Source: Streptomyces tirandamycinicus (GTDB taxonomy: Bacteria > Actinomycetota > Actinomycetes > Streptomycetales > Streptomycetaceae). Taken from it: 64,000 nt of DNA. Below are positions 49,488 to 57,946 of this stretch, piece by piece. The DNA lies in contig NZ_CP029188.1 of assembly GCF_003097515.1 (NCBI RefSeq), forward strand, positions 5,624,531 to 5,688,530, given 5' to 3'. The notes beneath the pieces were generated by a model. That model worked only from the letters and a program-made list of their open reading frames with translations. It ran no database searches and was not told where the DNA came from. Positions within the stretch are counted from its first letter, which is position 1, and each line of letters starts with the position of its first letter. Position numbers and translations under genes: made by a program.

Positions 49488-50426
49488 CTAGAAGTACCCT
49501 TCGCGCTTGCGGTCTTCCATCGCCGCCTCGGACAGCTTGTCGTCGGCGCGGGTGGCGCCCCGCTCGGTGAGCCGGGAGGCGGCGATCTCGGCGATCACGG
49601 CATCGAGCGTGGTCGCGTCGGAGTCGACGGCGCCGGTGCAGGACATGTCGCCGACGGTGCGGTAGCGGATCAGCCGCTTCTGGACCGTCTCGCCGTCCTT
49701 CGGGCCGCCCCAGTCCCCGGCGGTCAGCCACATGCCGTTGCGGGCGAAGACCTCCCGCTGGTGGGCGAAGTAGATCTCCGGCAGCTCGATCCGCTCGCGC
49801 TGGATGTACTGCCAGACGTCCAGTTCGGTCCAGTTGGACAGGGGGAAGACCCGGACGTGCTCACCGGGGGCGTGGCGCCCGTTGTAGAGCTGCCACAGCT
49901 CCGGGCGCTGGCGCCGCGGGTCCCACTGGGAGAACTCGTCCCGCAGCGAGAACACCCGCTCCTTGGCCCGGGCCTTCTCCTCGTCGCGGCGCCCGCCGCC
50001 GAACACGGCGTCGAAGCGGTGCTGCTGGATGGCCTCCGTCAGCGGCAGCGTCTGCAGCGGGTTGCGGGTGCCGTCGGGCCGCTCACGGAGCACACCGCGG
50101 TCGATGTAGTCCTGTACGGAGGCCACATGGAGCCGCAGACCGTGTTGCGCGACCACACGGTCGCGGTACTCGATGACCTCGGGGAAGTTGTGCCCGGTGT
50201 CCACATGGAGCAGGGAGAACGGGACCGCCGCCGGAGCGAACGCCTTGAGCGCGAGATGCAGCATGACGATGGAGTCCTTGCCGCCGGAGAAGAGCACCAC
50301 CGGCCGCTCGAACTCGCCCGCCACCTCGCGGAAGATGTGCACCGCCTCGGACTCGAGTGCGTCGAGGTGCGTCAGCGCGTACGGGCTGTCCGTGCTCCCG
50401 TCCACGGTGTCGATGCTGGTCGTCAT
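49488..50426 (-). CDS. cysD: sulfate adenylyltransferase subunit 2 CysD
   Basis: A 312-residue PP-loop ATPase that adenylates sulfate. The PP-loop is VVLFSGGKDSIVMLHLALKAF at about 43-63; VDTGHNFPEVIEYRD and FGGGRRDEEKARAKERVFS are further family motifs, and the end EDRKREGYF is typical. Its start overlaps the cysC stop by four bases (ATGA). Confidence 0.96.
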   Translation of the reverse strand: MTTSIDTVDGSTDSPYALTHLDALESEAVHIFREVAGEFERPVVLFSGGKDSIVMLHLALKAFAPAAVPFSLLHVDTGHNFPEVIEYRDRVVAQHGLRLHVASVQDYIDRGVLRERPDGTRNPLQTLPLTEAIQQHRFDAVFGGGRRDEEKARAKERVFSLRDEFSQWDPRRQRPELWQLYNGRHAPGEHVRVFPLSNWTELDVWQYIQRERIELPEIYFAHQREVFARNGMWLTAGDWGGPKDGETVQKRLIRYRTVGDMSCTGAVDSDATTLDAVIAEIAASRLTERGATRADDKLSEAAMEDRKREGYF

Positions 50427-51106
50427 GCCAGTCCCCTTCCGGTGAGCAGCGCGTGCAGCGCCTGGGCCGACTCCTGCACGGTCTGGGTGTGCGACTCGAT
50501 CCGCAGATCCGGCGACTCCGGCTCCTCGTACGGATCGTCGACGCCGGTCAGGCCGCTGATCTCACCGGCCGCCTGCCTGGCGTACAGGCCCTTCACATCG
50601 CGTACGGAGCACACCTCCACCGGAGTGGCGACGTGCACCTCGACGTACGGCGTGCCCTCGGCGCCGTGCCGCTTGCGGACCGCCTCGCGGCTGTCGGCGT
50701 ACGGGGCGATCACCGGCACCAGGACCTTCACGCCGTTGGACGCCAGCAGTTCGGCGACGAAGCCGATCCGCTGGACGTTGGTGTGCCGGTCCTCGCGGCT
50801 GAAGCCGAGGCCCGCGGACAGGAACTCGCGGATCTCGTCCCCGTCGAGCACCTCGACGCGGTGGCCCTCGCCGCGCAGCCGGCCGGCCAGCTCGTGCGCG
50901 ATCGTGGTCTTGCCCGCGCTCGGCAGCCCCGTGAGCCAGATGGTGGCCCCAGTCACGTGCTTCTCCCGTTGGTTCAGGGTCGGTTCGTTCCGTCCGGCCG
51001 GTGCGGCGGCTTCGGCCGCTCGGGCGGGTCCGGCCGTGGCGGCCGCTTCGGCGGTTGCCGCCGGTCCGGCCGGGGCGGCCGGACGGCCGGTGGGTGTCGT
51101 CGTCAT
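50423..51106 (-). CDS. cysC: adenylyl-sulfate kinase CysC, possible N-terminal extension
   Basis: The kinase phosphorylates adenylyl sulfate to PAPS. Walker A is WLTGLPSAGKTTIAHELAGR; LDGDEIREFLSAGLGFSRED and RRIG/VQRIGFVAELL follow, and DVKGLYARQAAGEI is the substrate region. From the ATG at 51106, which overlaps the cysH stop (ATGA) like the other junctions of this operon, the protein has 227 residues with ~50 Ala/Pro-rich residues first. A GTG at 50956 preceded by GGGAGAAGC would give the usual 177-residue enzyme. Both starts may be used. Confidence 0.9.
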   Translation of the reverse strand: MTTTPTGRPAAPAGPAATAEAAATAGPARAAEAAAPAGRNEPTLNQREKHVTGATIWLTGLPSAGKTTIAHELAGRLRGEGHRVEVLDGDEIREFLSAGLGFSREDRHTNVQRIGFVAELLASNGVKVLVPVIAPYADSREAVRKRHGAEGTPYVEVHVATPVEVCSVRDVKGLYARQAAGEISGLTGVDDPYEEPESPDLRIESHTQTVQESAQALHALLTGRGLA

Positions 51107-51813
51107 CCGTGGAGCCCGCACTCGGTCTTGGCGCGGCCCGACCAGCGGCCGGCCCGGGCATCCTCGCCCTCCAGCACCCGCCGGGTGCACGGGGCGCAGC
51201 CCACCGAGGCGTACCCGTCCATGAGCAGCGGATTGGTGAGGACGCCGTGTTCGGCGACGTAGGCGTCCACGTCGGCCTGGGTCCAGCGCGCGATCGGCGA
51301 GACCTTGACCTTCCGCCGCTTCTCGTCCCATCCGACGACCGGGGTGCCCGCCCGGGTCGGGGACTCGTCGCGGCGCAGGCCGGTCGCCCATGCGTCGTAG
51401 CCGGTGAGCCCTTCCTCGAGGGGCCTGACCTTGCGGAGCGCGCAGCACAGGTCGGGGTCGCGGTCGTGCAGCCGCGGGCCGTACTCGGCGTCCTGCTCCG
51501 CCACGGACTGGCGCGGGGTGAGCGTGATGAGGTTGACGTCCATCACGGCCGCGACCGCGTCCCGGGTGCCGATGGTCTCGGGGAAGTGGTAGCCGGTGTC
51601 CAGGAAGACCACGTCGACGCCCGGGAAGGCGCGCGACGCCAGATGCGCCACGACCGCGTCCTCCATGGACGAGGTGACGCAGAACCGGGGGCCGAAGGTC
51701 TCCGCGGCCCAGGTCAGGATGGAGAGGGCGGACGCCTCCTCGAGGTCCCGCCCGGCCCGCTCGGCCAGCGACTTCAGCTCGTCCCCGGTACGCGGGGCCC
51801 GTACCGCCGTCAT
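51103..51813 (-). CDS. cysH: adenylyl-sulfate/phosphoadenylyl-sulfate reductase CysH
   Basis: A 236-residue reductase that turns activated sulfate into sulfite. The PP-loop-like start FCVTSSMEDAVVAHL, VVFLDTGYHFPET and the catalytic end ECGLHG are present. The paired cysteines DLCCALRKVRP and VGCAPCTRRV form the [4Fe-4S] site, which is characteristic of APS-using enzymes, so APS rather than PAPS is probably the substrate. That makes the role of CysC in this operon less obvious. GGAGGAGGGGAAACG supports the start. Confidence 0.94.
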   Translation of the reverse strand: MTAVRAPRTGDELKSLAERAGRDLEEASALSILTWAAETFGPRFCVTSSMEDAVVAHLASRAFPGVDVVFLDTGYHFPETIGTRDAVAAVMDVNLITLTPRQSVAEQDAEYGPRLHDRDPDLCCALRKVRPLEEGLTGYDAWATGLRRDESPTRAGTPVVGWDEKRRKVKVSPIARWTQADVDAYVAEHGVLTNPLLMDGYASVGCAPCTRRVLEGEDARAGRWSGRAKTECGLHG

Positions 51814-51989
51814 ATCGTTTCCCCTCCTCCGTCGTCGTGCCGGACACCGCGGGCGAGCAGCCCGAGGAACTTCAGCCGGAAGGCCCGGTTGCACGACGCG
51901 CACTCCCAGGCTCCGTGGCCCTGCTCGCTCGGACGCAGGTCCTCGTCGCCGCAGTAGGGGCAGTAGAAGGGGGCCGCTCGCTCGCTCAT
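51810..51989 (-). CDS. small zinc-ribbon protein of the sulfur operon
   Basis: A 59-residue protein with two CxxC pairs: FYCPYCGDEDLRP at 9-21 and WECASCNRAFRLKFLG at 28-43, a classic zinc ribbon. Its ATG overlaps the stop of a 31-codon ORF and its own stop overlaps the cysH start (both ATGA), so it is translationally coupled. Short zinc-ribbon genes in this position occur in Streptomyces, to my recollection. It could bind metal, nucleic acid or the reductases; there is no proof. Confidence 0.82.
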   Translation of the reverse strand: MSERAAPFYCPYCGDEDLRPSEQGHGAWECASCNRAFRLKFLGLLARGVRHDDGGGETI

Positions 51990-52081
51990 CGAACTGCTCC
52001 CTTCGCTTCTCCGCCGGCGCGGCGCAGGGGTGCGGGCCTCGCTGCCGGGTGCGGCCCGGCGGCCGCGTGCGCGTCGCTCAT
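51986..52081 (-). CDS. possible 31-codon coupling ORF
   Basis: Starts with an ATG overlapping the sulfite reductase stop (ATGA) and ends with a stop overlapping the zinc-ribbon start (ATGA). It reads SDAHAAAGPHPAARPAP and LRRAGGEAKGAVR, Ala/Pro/Arg-rich and without a domain. A GGGAG sequence near its end serves the next gene. The double overlap suggests that ribosomes pass through, whether or not the peptide matters. Confidence 0.45.
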   Translation of the reverse strand: MSDAHAAAGPHPAARPAPLRRAGGEAKGAVR

Positions 52082-53775
52082 GACAGCGCCTCCTCGCCTG
52101 CCCGCGCCGCCCAGGCGGCGAAGCGCTCGCCGTCCTCGCGCTCCGCCTGGAAGCGCTTGAGGACGCGTTCGACGTAGTCGGGCAGCTCGGCGGAGGTGAC
52201 CTTCAGCCCGCGGACCTTGCGGCCGAAGCCGGCCTCCAGCCCCAGCGCACCGCCCAGGTGCACCTGGAAGCCCTCCACCTGCTCGCCGTTCTCGTCCAGC
52301 ACCAGCTGGCCCTTGAGACCGATGTCCGCCACCTGGATACGGGCGCAGGCGTTGGGGCAGCCGTTGATGTTGATGGTGATCGGCTCGTCGAACTCCGGCA
52401 GGCGGCGCTCCAGTTCGTCGATCAGCGAGGCGCCGCGGGCCTTGGTCTCGACGATGGCGAGCTTGCAGAACTCGATGCCGGTGCAGGCCATCGTGCCGCG
52501 GCGGAACGGCGACGGACCGACCCGCAGGTCCAGCGACTCCAGCGCCGACACCAGCGACCCGACCTGCGGCTCCTCGACATCGAGGACGATCATCTTCTGC
52601 TCGGCGGTGGTGCGGACCCGGCCCGAGCCGTGCGCCTCCGCCACCTCGGCGATCTTGGTGAGGGTGGCGCCGTCGACGCGGCCGACGCGCGGCGCGAAGC
52701 CGACGTAGTAGCGGCCGTCCTTCTGCCGGTGCACTCCGACGTGGTCGCGCCAGCGCTGCACGGGCTGCTCGGGGGCCGGGCCGTCGACCAGCGGGCGCTT
52801 GAGGTACTCGTCCTCCAGCACCTGGCGGAACTTCTCCGCGCCCCAGTCGGCGACCAGGAACTTCAGCCGTGCGCGGGTGCGCAGCCGGCGGTAGCCGTAG
52901 TCACGGAAGATCGAGATGACGCCCTCGTAGACGTCCGGGACCTCGTCCAGCGGCACCCAGGCGCCCAGCCGGACGCCGATCTTCGGGTTGGTGGAGAGGC
53001 CGCCGCCGACCCACAGGTCGAAGCCGGGGCCGTGCTCGGGGTGGTTCACCCCGACGAAGGCGATGTCGTTGATCTCGTGCGCCACGTCCAGCAGCGGCGA
53101 GCCGGAGACCGCCGACTTGAACTTGCGGGGGAGGTTGGAGAAGGCCTTGTCGCCGACGATCCGCCGGTGGATCTCCTCGATGGCCGGGGTGCCGTCGATG
53201 ATCTCGTCCTCGGCGATGCCGGCCACCGGGGAGCCGAGGATGACGCGCGGGGTGTCGCCGCACGCCTCGGTGGTGGACAGGCCGACGGCCTCCAGCCGGT
53301 TCCAGATCTCGGGCACGTCCTCGATGCGGATCCAGTGGTACTGCACGTTCTGCCGGTCGGTGATGTCGGCGGTGCCGCGCGCGAACTCCTGGGAGATCTC
53401 GCCGATGACGCGCAGCTGCCCGGTGGTCAGCCGGCCGCCGTCGATGCGGACCCGCAGCATGAAGTACTCGTCGTCCAGCTCCTCCGGCTCCAGGATCGCG
53501 GTCTTGCCGCCGTCGATCCCGGGCTTGCGCTGGGTGTAGAGACCCCACCAGCGCATCCGCCCGCGGAGGTCGTTGGGGTCGATGGAGTCGAATCCGCGCT
53601 TGGAGTAGATCGTCTCAATGCGTGTCCGCACATTGAGACCGTCGTCGTCCTTCTTGAACTGCTCGTTGCCGTTCAGGGGCGTGAAGTGGCCAACGGCCCA
53701 CTGACCCTCGCCGCGGTGGCGTCCGGCCTTGCGGCGGGGCGTGGCTGAGGCGGGCTTTCCGGGGGTGGCGGCCAT
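52078..53775 (-). CDS. sir: ferredoxin-dependent sulfite reductase
   Basis: A 565-residue siroheme/[4Fe-4S] reductase making sulfide from sulfite. The cluster and siroheme cysteines are in ACTGIEFCKLA (C-x5-C) and NGCPNACARIQ (C-x3-C). The two-fold repeated fold of the sulfite/nitrite reductase family is seen from FMLRVRIDGGRLTTGQL on, and ADITDRQNVQYHWIRIEDVP is typical. Context with cysHCDN supports sulfite over nitrite. It is the first large gene after the cysteine leader peptide at 53926. Confidence 0.94.
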   Translation of the reverse strand: MAATPGKPASATPRRKAGRHRGEGQWAVGHFTPLNGNEQFKKDDDGLNVRTRIETIYSKRGFDSIDPNDLRGRMRWWGLYTQRKPGIDGGKTAILEPEELDDEYFMLRVRIDGGRLTTGQLRVIGEISQEFARGTADITDRQNVQYHWIRIEDVPEIWNRLEAVGLSTTEACGDTPRVILGSPVAGIAEDEIIDGTPAIEEIHRRIVGDKAFSNLPRKFKSAVSGSPLLDVAHEINDIAFVGVNHPEHGPGFDLWVGGGLSTNPKIGVRLGAWVPLDEVPDVYEGVISIFRDYGYRRLRTRARLKFLVADWGAEKFRQVLEDEYLKRPLVDGPAPEQPVQRWRDHVGVHRQKDGRYYVGFAPRVGRVDGATLTKIAEVAEAHGSGRVRTTAEQKMIVLDVEEPQVGSLVSALESLDLRVGPSPFRRGTMACTGIEFCKLAIVETKARGASLIDELERRLPEFDEPITININGCPNACARIQVADIGLKGQLVLDENGEQVEGFQVHLGGALGLEAGFGRKVRGLKVTSAELPDYVERVLKRFQAEREDGERFAAWAARAGEEALS

Positions 53776-53895
53776 GGCGGTTACGTCCTTCGGGACTGCG
53801 GGAGGGCGGCTCTGACCTGCACATGGGCGCCCGGGGGTACGGGAGGGCGCGGCGATGCGCGGTGGTCGGGGATCTCAGGGAACGCGGGTGGATCG

Positions 53896-53925
53896 GTGCC
53901 GGGGCCGAAGGCCCCCGGGGGGCAC
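53896..53925 (-). promoter_or_regulatory. attenuator-like hairpin after the leader peptide
   Basis: Starting right after the leader stop, GTGCC and GGCAC form the outer stem and GGGGCC and GGCCCC the inner stem around TTC, with a five-base bulge on one side. Such a GC-rich hairpin directly behind a Cys-containing leader suggests control of the sulfur operon by ribosome position. It has no U-tract, so it may act by folding or Rho-type termination. Confidence 0.55.
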
Positions 53926-54009
53926 TCAGTCCGCGCGACACATGGCGCTGGACATGCGGCCGAGGTCGACGTGCCGCCGACTCACCAAGGCAATTCCAGC
54001 TCGAGACAT
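53926..54009 (-). CDS. cysteine-responsive leader peptide of the sulfur operon
   Basis: A 27-residue ORF ending SRRHVDLGRMSSAMCRAD. The block SRRHVDLGR followed by a late Cys is the known pattern of small leader peptides in Streptomyces upstream of sulfur genes. It starts at the ATG at 54009, has no strong ribosome site, and ends at the hairpin at 53896-53925, 150 bases before the sulfite reductase. Low cysteine would slow ribosomes at the single Cys codon near its end and could change the fold of the following RNA. Confidence 0.85.
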   Translation of the reverse strand: MSRAGIALVSRRHVDLGRMSSAMCRAD

Positions 54010-54072
54010 GACGGAAGCGTGTCACGGGACGTGAGAACCAGTCCACCGCTATCCATAATGTGGACGAGAGTG

Positions 54073-54087
54073 TCTCGCATCGCGAGA
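54073..54087. promoter_or_regulatory. inverted repeat upstream of the sulfur operon
   Basis: TCTCGCATCGCGAGA is a perfect six-pair inverted repeat around ATC, 64 bases before the leader start, in the less GC-rich promoter region. It may be an operator or part of the promoter; I cannot name the regulator. Confidence 0.45.
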
Positions 54088-54302
54088 GACTGTGTGGTGG
54101 GTCACATGACTCCGGGGCCGGGGGCCGCTTTGGGAGTCGTGCCGCTCCGGGGCCCGCTCGCCGGCCCGACCCCGAAGCGGCCCACGGCGGCCACCGGGCG
54201 CCGCCCGGCGGCCCCGTCCGGTGGCCCCGTCCGCCGTCCGTGCCGGTCAGCGCCGGTCAGCGCCGGTCAGTGCCGGTCAGCGCCGCCGGCCGGCCCCGCC
54301 GG

Positions 54303-54869
54303 TCAGCCGCGCGCGCCGGGCCAGGGTCCGGGGGTCGCGACCTCCGGCTCCTCCTCCACCTTGGTGTCGAACAGCGTGAAGCCGCGGCGCAGGTAGTTGT
54401 CCATGGCGTACGGGCCGTCCTTGGAGCAGGTGTGGAGCCAGACCCGCTTCGTCGGGGTACGTCCGGGCCAGCGCTCGGCGAGGTCCCAGGCGCGGGCGGT
54501 GCCGTACGTCAGCAGATGACCGCCGATCCGCCTGCCGCGGAACGCCGGGACGAGCCCGAAGTACACGATCTCCACGGCACCCTCGTCCTGCGCCTCCAGT
54601 TCGACGTAGCCGGCCGGCGTGCCCCGCTCGTACGCCACCCACGTCTCGACGCCGGGCCTGGTCAGCGTCTCCTGCCACTGGGCGTGGGTGAGGCCGAGCC
54701 GGTCGGTCCAGCGGATGTCCCCGCCCACGGCGGTGTAGAGGAACCGGCTGAACTCCGGCGAGGGGACCTCGGCGCGCACGATCCGTACGTCCCCCGCGGG
54801 CTCGGCGGCGGGGCGCAGGTCGGAGGGGGAGGTCTGCTCCAGGGACCACGTGGTCACGGTGATGCTCAT
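54303..54869 (-). CDS. GNAT family N-acetyltransferase
   Basis: A 188-residue GNAT protein. WVAYERGTPAGYVELEAQ is the central strand pair, VEIVYFGLVPAFRGRRIGGHLL the acetyl-CoA loop with the R-G-x-x-I-G pattern, and DNYLRRGFTLFDTK the closing part. Substrate unknown. The ATG at 54869 matches the family start; the frame continues to 54905. It is not linked to the sulfur operon. Confidence 0.88.
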   Translation of the reverse strand: MSITVTTWSLEQTSPSDLRPAAEPAGDVRIVRAEVPSPEFSRFLYTAVGGDIRWTDRLGLTHAQWQETLTRPGVETWVAYERGTPAGYVELEAQDEGAVEIVYFGLVPAFRGRRIGGHLLTYGTARAWDLAERWPGRTPTKRVWLHTCSKDGPYAMDNYLRRGFTLFDTKVEEEPEVATPGPWPGARG

Positions 54870-55085
54870 GGCCGCCAGGGAACCACGGGCACCCCGCAGG
54901 GACAAAGGGGACCCCCTCCGGAGCTGCCGTCGTATCCCATCGGATCGCGCTTCCGCCGTTGTGCGCGGGCCGAGCGGGCCGAGCCCGCCGGGTGCGCGGG
55001 GCGGGGCGGCCGTTGTGTGCGGGCCCAGCGCGAGCCGGGCGCGCGGGGCGAGGCGGCCGGTGCGCGCGGGGCGGGTGCCGGGCGC

Positions 55086-56468
55086 TCAGGCGGGCGGGAT
55101 GTTCTGGTTGGCGCGGAGGAAGTTGTCCGGGTCGTACCGGCGCTTGATCTCCCGGAGCCGGCCGTAGTGGTCCCGGTAGGTGGCCCGTACCCGGTCCTGG
55201 CCCTCGTCGGCGCCCATGAAGTTCACGTACGAGCCGCCCATGGAGAACGGGTGGAGGGCGTCCCAGTAGCCGGCGGCCCACTCCCTGACGCGGTCGGCGT
55301 TCGCCGGGTCCGGGTCGATGCCCGCGATGACCCCCGACCACACCGCGTCCCGGTAGGCCCACGCGGTGTCGCCGGGTGCCACGTCGTGGGCGGCGCCGTC
55401 GACGGGGTACAGGTGCATCGTCGACAGAGCCGTCGGCATGCTCTCCCCGTACTGCCGGTGCACGTCGATCGCGCCGTCCGCGATCCGGTCGAAGAAGTCG
55501 CCCCGCCAGTACCACTGCAGTCCCGCCGGGATCAGCCCGTCGAACATGGTCTGCAGCGCCGGATAGGGCATCGGCGCGGCGAAGTGGAACAGCGGCGGGG
55601 CCGGGTCGTTCACGGCGGCCAGGTCGCCGTCCGCCGCCGTCCGCTCCGGGTCGCCGGTCCGGCACCACACCACCCCGCACACCTTCCGCCCGTGGATCTC
55701 CTCGGGGAACGGCGGCCCCGGCGGCACGGACAGCAGGGCGAAGAACCCGTAGACGTCCCGGGGCGCGTCGGGGAGGAACGCGCGGTACCACTCCAGCACC
55801 TCGCGGGTGTTCTCCAGCGGCCACACGGTGATCGCGACCCCGACCGTGTGCACCGGGTGCAGCCGGTACGTGAAGGAGGTGACGACGCCGAAGTTCCCGC
55901 CTCCGCCGCGCAGGGCCCAGAACAGGTCGGGCCGCTCCTCCTCGGAGACCGTGACGAAGGTGCCGTCGGCGAGCACGACGTCCGCACCGATCAGATTGTC
56001 CGCCGTGAGCCCGTACCGGCGGGTCAGATAGCCGTGGCCGCCGCCGAGCGTCAGTCCGCCCGCGCCCGTCGTCGACATGATGCCCGCGGGGGTCGCCAGC
56101 CCGAAGCCGTGACCGGCGTGGTCGAGATCGCCGAGTACGGAGCCGCCGCCGACCCGCGCGGCGCGGGTCACGGGATCGACCCGCACCCAGCGCATCAGGG
56201 ACAGGTCGAGCGTGAGGGCGCCGTCCACCAGGCAGAGACCGGGCCCGCTGTGGCCGCCGCCGCGGACGGCGAGCGGCAGGTCCCGCTCACGGGCGAACGT
56301 GACGGTCCGCATCACGTCGGCCGCGTCCACGCATCGCGCGAACGCGGCCGGCCGCCGGTCGATCATCGCGTTGTAGATCGCGCGGGTCTCGTCGTACCCG
56401 GGGTCCCGCGGACCCACCACCGGCCCGCGCAGGGCCTCGCGCAGCGCGTCGAGAGTGGCGCTGTCCAT
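55086..56468 (-). CDS. FAD-binding oxidoreductase with BBE domain
   Basis: A 460-residue flavoprotein of the berberine-bridge/VAO superfamily. LPLAVRGGGHSGPG holds the His for covalent FAD attachment, GGLTLGGGHGYLTRRYGLTADNL the FAD-binding lower loop and GALRGGGGNFGVVTSF or similar the next FAD motif; RYDPDNFLRANQNIPP is the BBE end. The position of a second, cysteinyl link is not obvious, so FAD is probably attached once. GAGGAG before the ATG supports the start. Roles range from sugar oxidation to secondary metabolism. Confidence 0.93.
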   Translation of the reverse strand: MDSATLDALREALRGPVVGPRDPGYDETRAIYNAMIDRRPAAFARCVDAADVMRTVTFARERDLPLAVRGGGHSGPGLCLVDGALTLDLSLMRWVRVDPVTRAARVGGGSVLGDLDHAGHGFGLATPAGIMSTTGAGGLTLGGGHGYLTRRYGLTADNLIGADVVLADGTFVTVSEEERPDLFWALRGGGGNFGVVTSFTYRLHPVHTVGVAITVWPLENTREVLEWYRAFLPDAPRDVYGFFALLSVPPGPPFPEEIHGRKVCGVVWCRTGDPERTAADGDLAAVNDPAPPLFHFAAPMPYPALQTMFDGLIPAGLQWYWRGDFFDRIADGAIDVHRQYGESMPTALSTMHLYPVDGAAHDVAPGDTAWAYRDAVWSGVIAGIDPDPANADRVREWAAGYWDALHPFSMGGSYVNFMGADEGQDRVRATYRDHYGRLREIKRRYDPDNFLRANQNIPPA

Positions 56469-56656
56469 GTGTGCTCCTCGAAGGGCGCGCGCCCGGCTCC
56501 CACCCACCGTCGTCCGGTCCCACCGGTCGCACTGCGGATCAGGGGGCGCACCCCGCGGCATCCGGCGGGGGCGTCACGGCAGAGCCCGTCGGCCGCCGCG
56601 ACGGCGCCCGAGGGCCGACGACTTCAGCCTGTCATCGGGCCCCGGGGGCCGCAACG

Positions 56657-57946
56657 TCAACCGGACCCGGACGCCGCCCGTGCCCGCACGACGGCCGGGG
56701 CCGAGGAGTGCGGCAGCAGGTCCGCCGGGTCGGCGGGGCGCACGACCTGCACGTCGACCTCGTCGCCGAAGCGGTACGGGCGGTGCGCCAGCACCCCCGA
56801 CAGGTAGCGCCGGATACGTGACATCTCGGCGCGCACCGTCACCGTGCGCGTCGGGTCGCCGAACACGTCGCCCGCCAGCTCCGCGGCCGTGCGCCCCCGC
56901 GGGTGCGCCGCCAGCACGTAGAGCAGCTCCGCGTGGCGTGGGCTCAGCTCCCGGGCCCAGCCGCCGGCGGGCCCGGAGACCGAGACCGTCCAGCGGCGGT
57001 CGCGGCTCAGGTCGAGGACCACCCGGCTCGCGGACTCCACCGGGCGCGACTCGCCGGGGCGCACCAGCCAGCCCCCGGGCAGCGGTTCGACGGTGCACAT
57101 CCCCAGCGACGGCAGCCACACCCGGCCCGCGCGGAACGACTTGGGCAGCGGCAGGCGGTCCACCGGCGCCATGCCGGTGGCGGCCGCCGTCCAGCCGTGC
57201 ACGTCCACGGCGAGGGCCCGTCCGCCGACCCGGCAGAGGATGGGCGCGGCGACGGAGCGGAGCCGTTCGACCTGCCGCAGATGCCGTTCCCTCAGCTCCG
57301 CCTCGGCCAGCCGGGCCACCGACCGGACCAGCGCCAGGGTCGCCGGATGGAAGCTGGACGCCGGGCCGCTGACGTCCACGACGCCGAGCAGCCGGCCGTC
57401 GCGCGGGTCCTGCACCGGCGCGGCCGCGCAGGTCCAGTCGTGCAGGGTGTGGACGAAGTGCTCGGCCGAGTGGACCTGCACCGGCCGGCCGGCCGCGAGG
57501 GCGGTGCCGATGGCGTTGGTACCCGTGCTGTCCTCGCTCCAGGCCGCGCCCTCCTCCAGGCAGATGGTGCCGGCCTTCCGGAGCACACCGGCGTTCCCCT
57601 CCCGCCACAGCACCCGCCCCTGGCAGTCCGTCACCACCACGATCTGGAGGGAGGCGTCGGCGACCGCGGTGAGCCCGCCGCTCAGCGTGCCCATCACATC
57701 GCCGAGCACGGTGGACCGCCTGCGGTGCTCCAGTTCGTCGCGCCGGAGCAGCACACTGCTCGTGGAGCGGTCGGGGTCCAGCCCCAGCCGCATCATCCGC
57801 TGCCAGGAGGCGTCGATGACCGGCCGGGGCGGGACCGGCGGGCGGCGTCCGGCCAGCGTCGCCGCGTGCACCTGGTGCAGCACCCGGGCCGCTTGTGCGG
57901 CGTCGGCACCGCTCAGCCGTGACATGTCCAGAGCCGTGTTCCTCAT
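56657..57946 (-). CDS. GAF-domain transcriptional regulator (AcoR-like sensor, winged-helix end)
   Basis: A 429-residue regulator. The N-terminal part has a GAF sensor seen in ICLEEGAAWSEDSTGTNAIG and DWTCAAAPVQDPRDGRLLGVVDVSG, as in AcoR-type activators of alcohol and aldehyde genes. There is no AAA+ domain. The C-terminal ~100 residues (LSPRHAELLYVLAAHPRGRTAAELA, VTVRAEMSRIRRYL) look like a winged-helix DNA-binding domain. This GAF-plus-helix form is common in actinobacteria. A G-rich ribosome site precedes the ATG at 57946. The nearest candidate target is the flavoprotein or the dehydrogenase. Confidence 0.85.
   Translation of the reverse strand: MRNTALDMSRLSGADAAQAARVLHQVHAATLAGRRPPVPPRPVIDASWQRMMRLGLDPDRSTSSVLLRRDELEHRRRSTVLGDVMGTLSGGLTAVADASLQIVVVTDCQGRVLWREGNAGVLRKAGTICLEEGAAWSEDSTGTNAIGTALAAGRPVQVHSAEHFVHTLHDWTCAAAPVQDPRDGRLLGVVDVSGPASSFHPATLALVRSVARLAEAELRERHLRQVERLRSVAAPILCRVGGRALAVDVHGWTAAATGMAPVDRLPLPKSFRAGRVWLPSLGMCTVEPLPGGWLVRPGESRPVESASRVVLDLSRDRRWTVSVSGPAGGWARELSPRHAELLYVLAAHPRGRTAAELAGDVFGDPTRTVTVRAEMSRIRRYLSGVLAHRPYRFGDEVDVQVVRPADPADLLPHSSAPAVVRARAASGSG

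Noticed and set aside
51103..51813. PAPS-specific reductase
   Set aside because: The paired iron-sulfur cysteines are present, which is characteristic of APS-using enzymes; PAPS-specific enzymes lack them.
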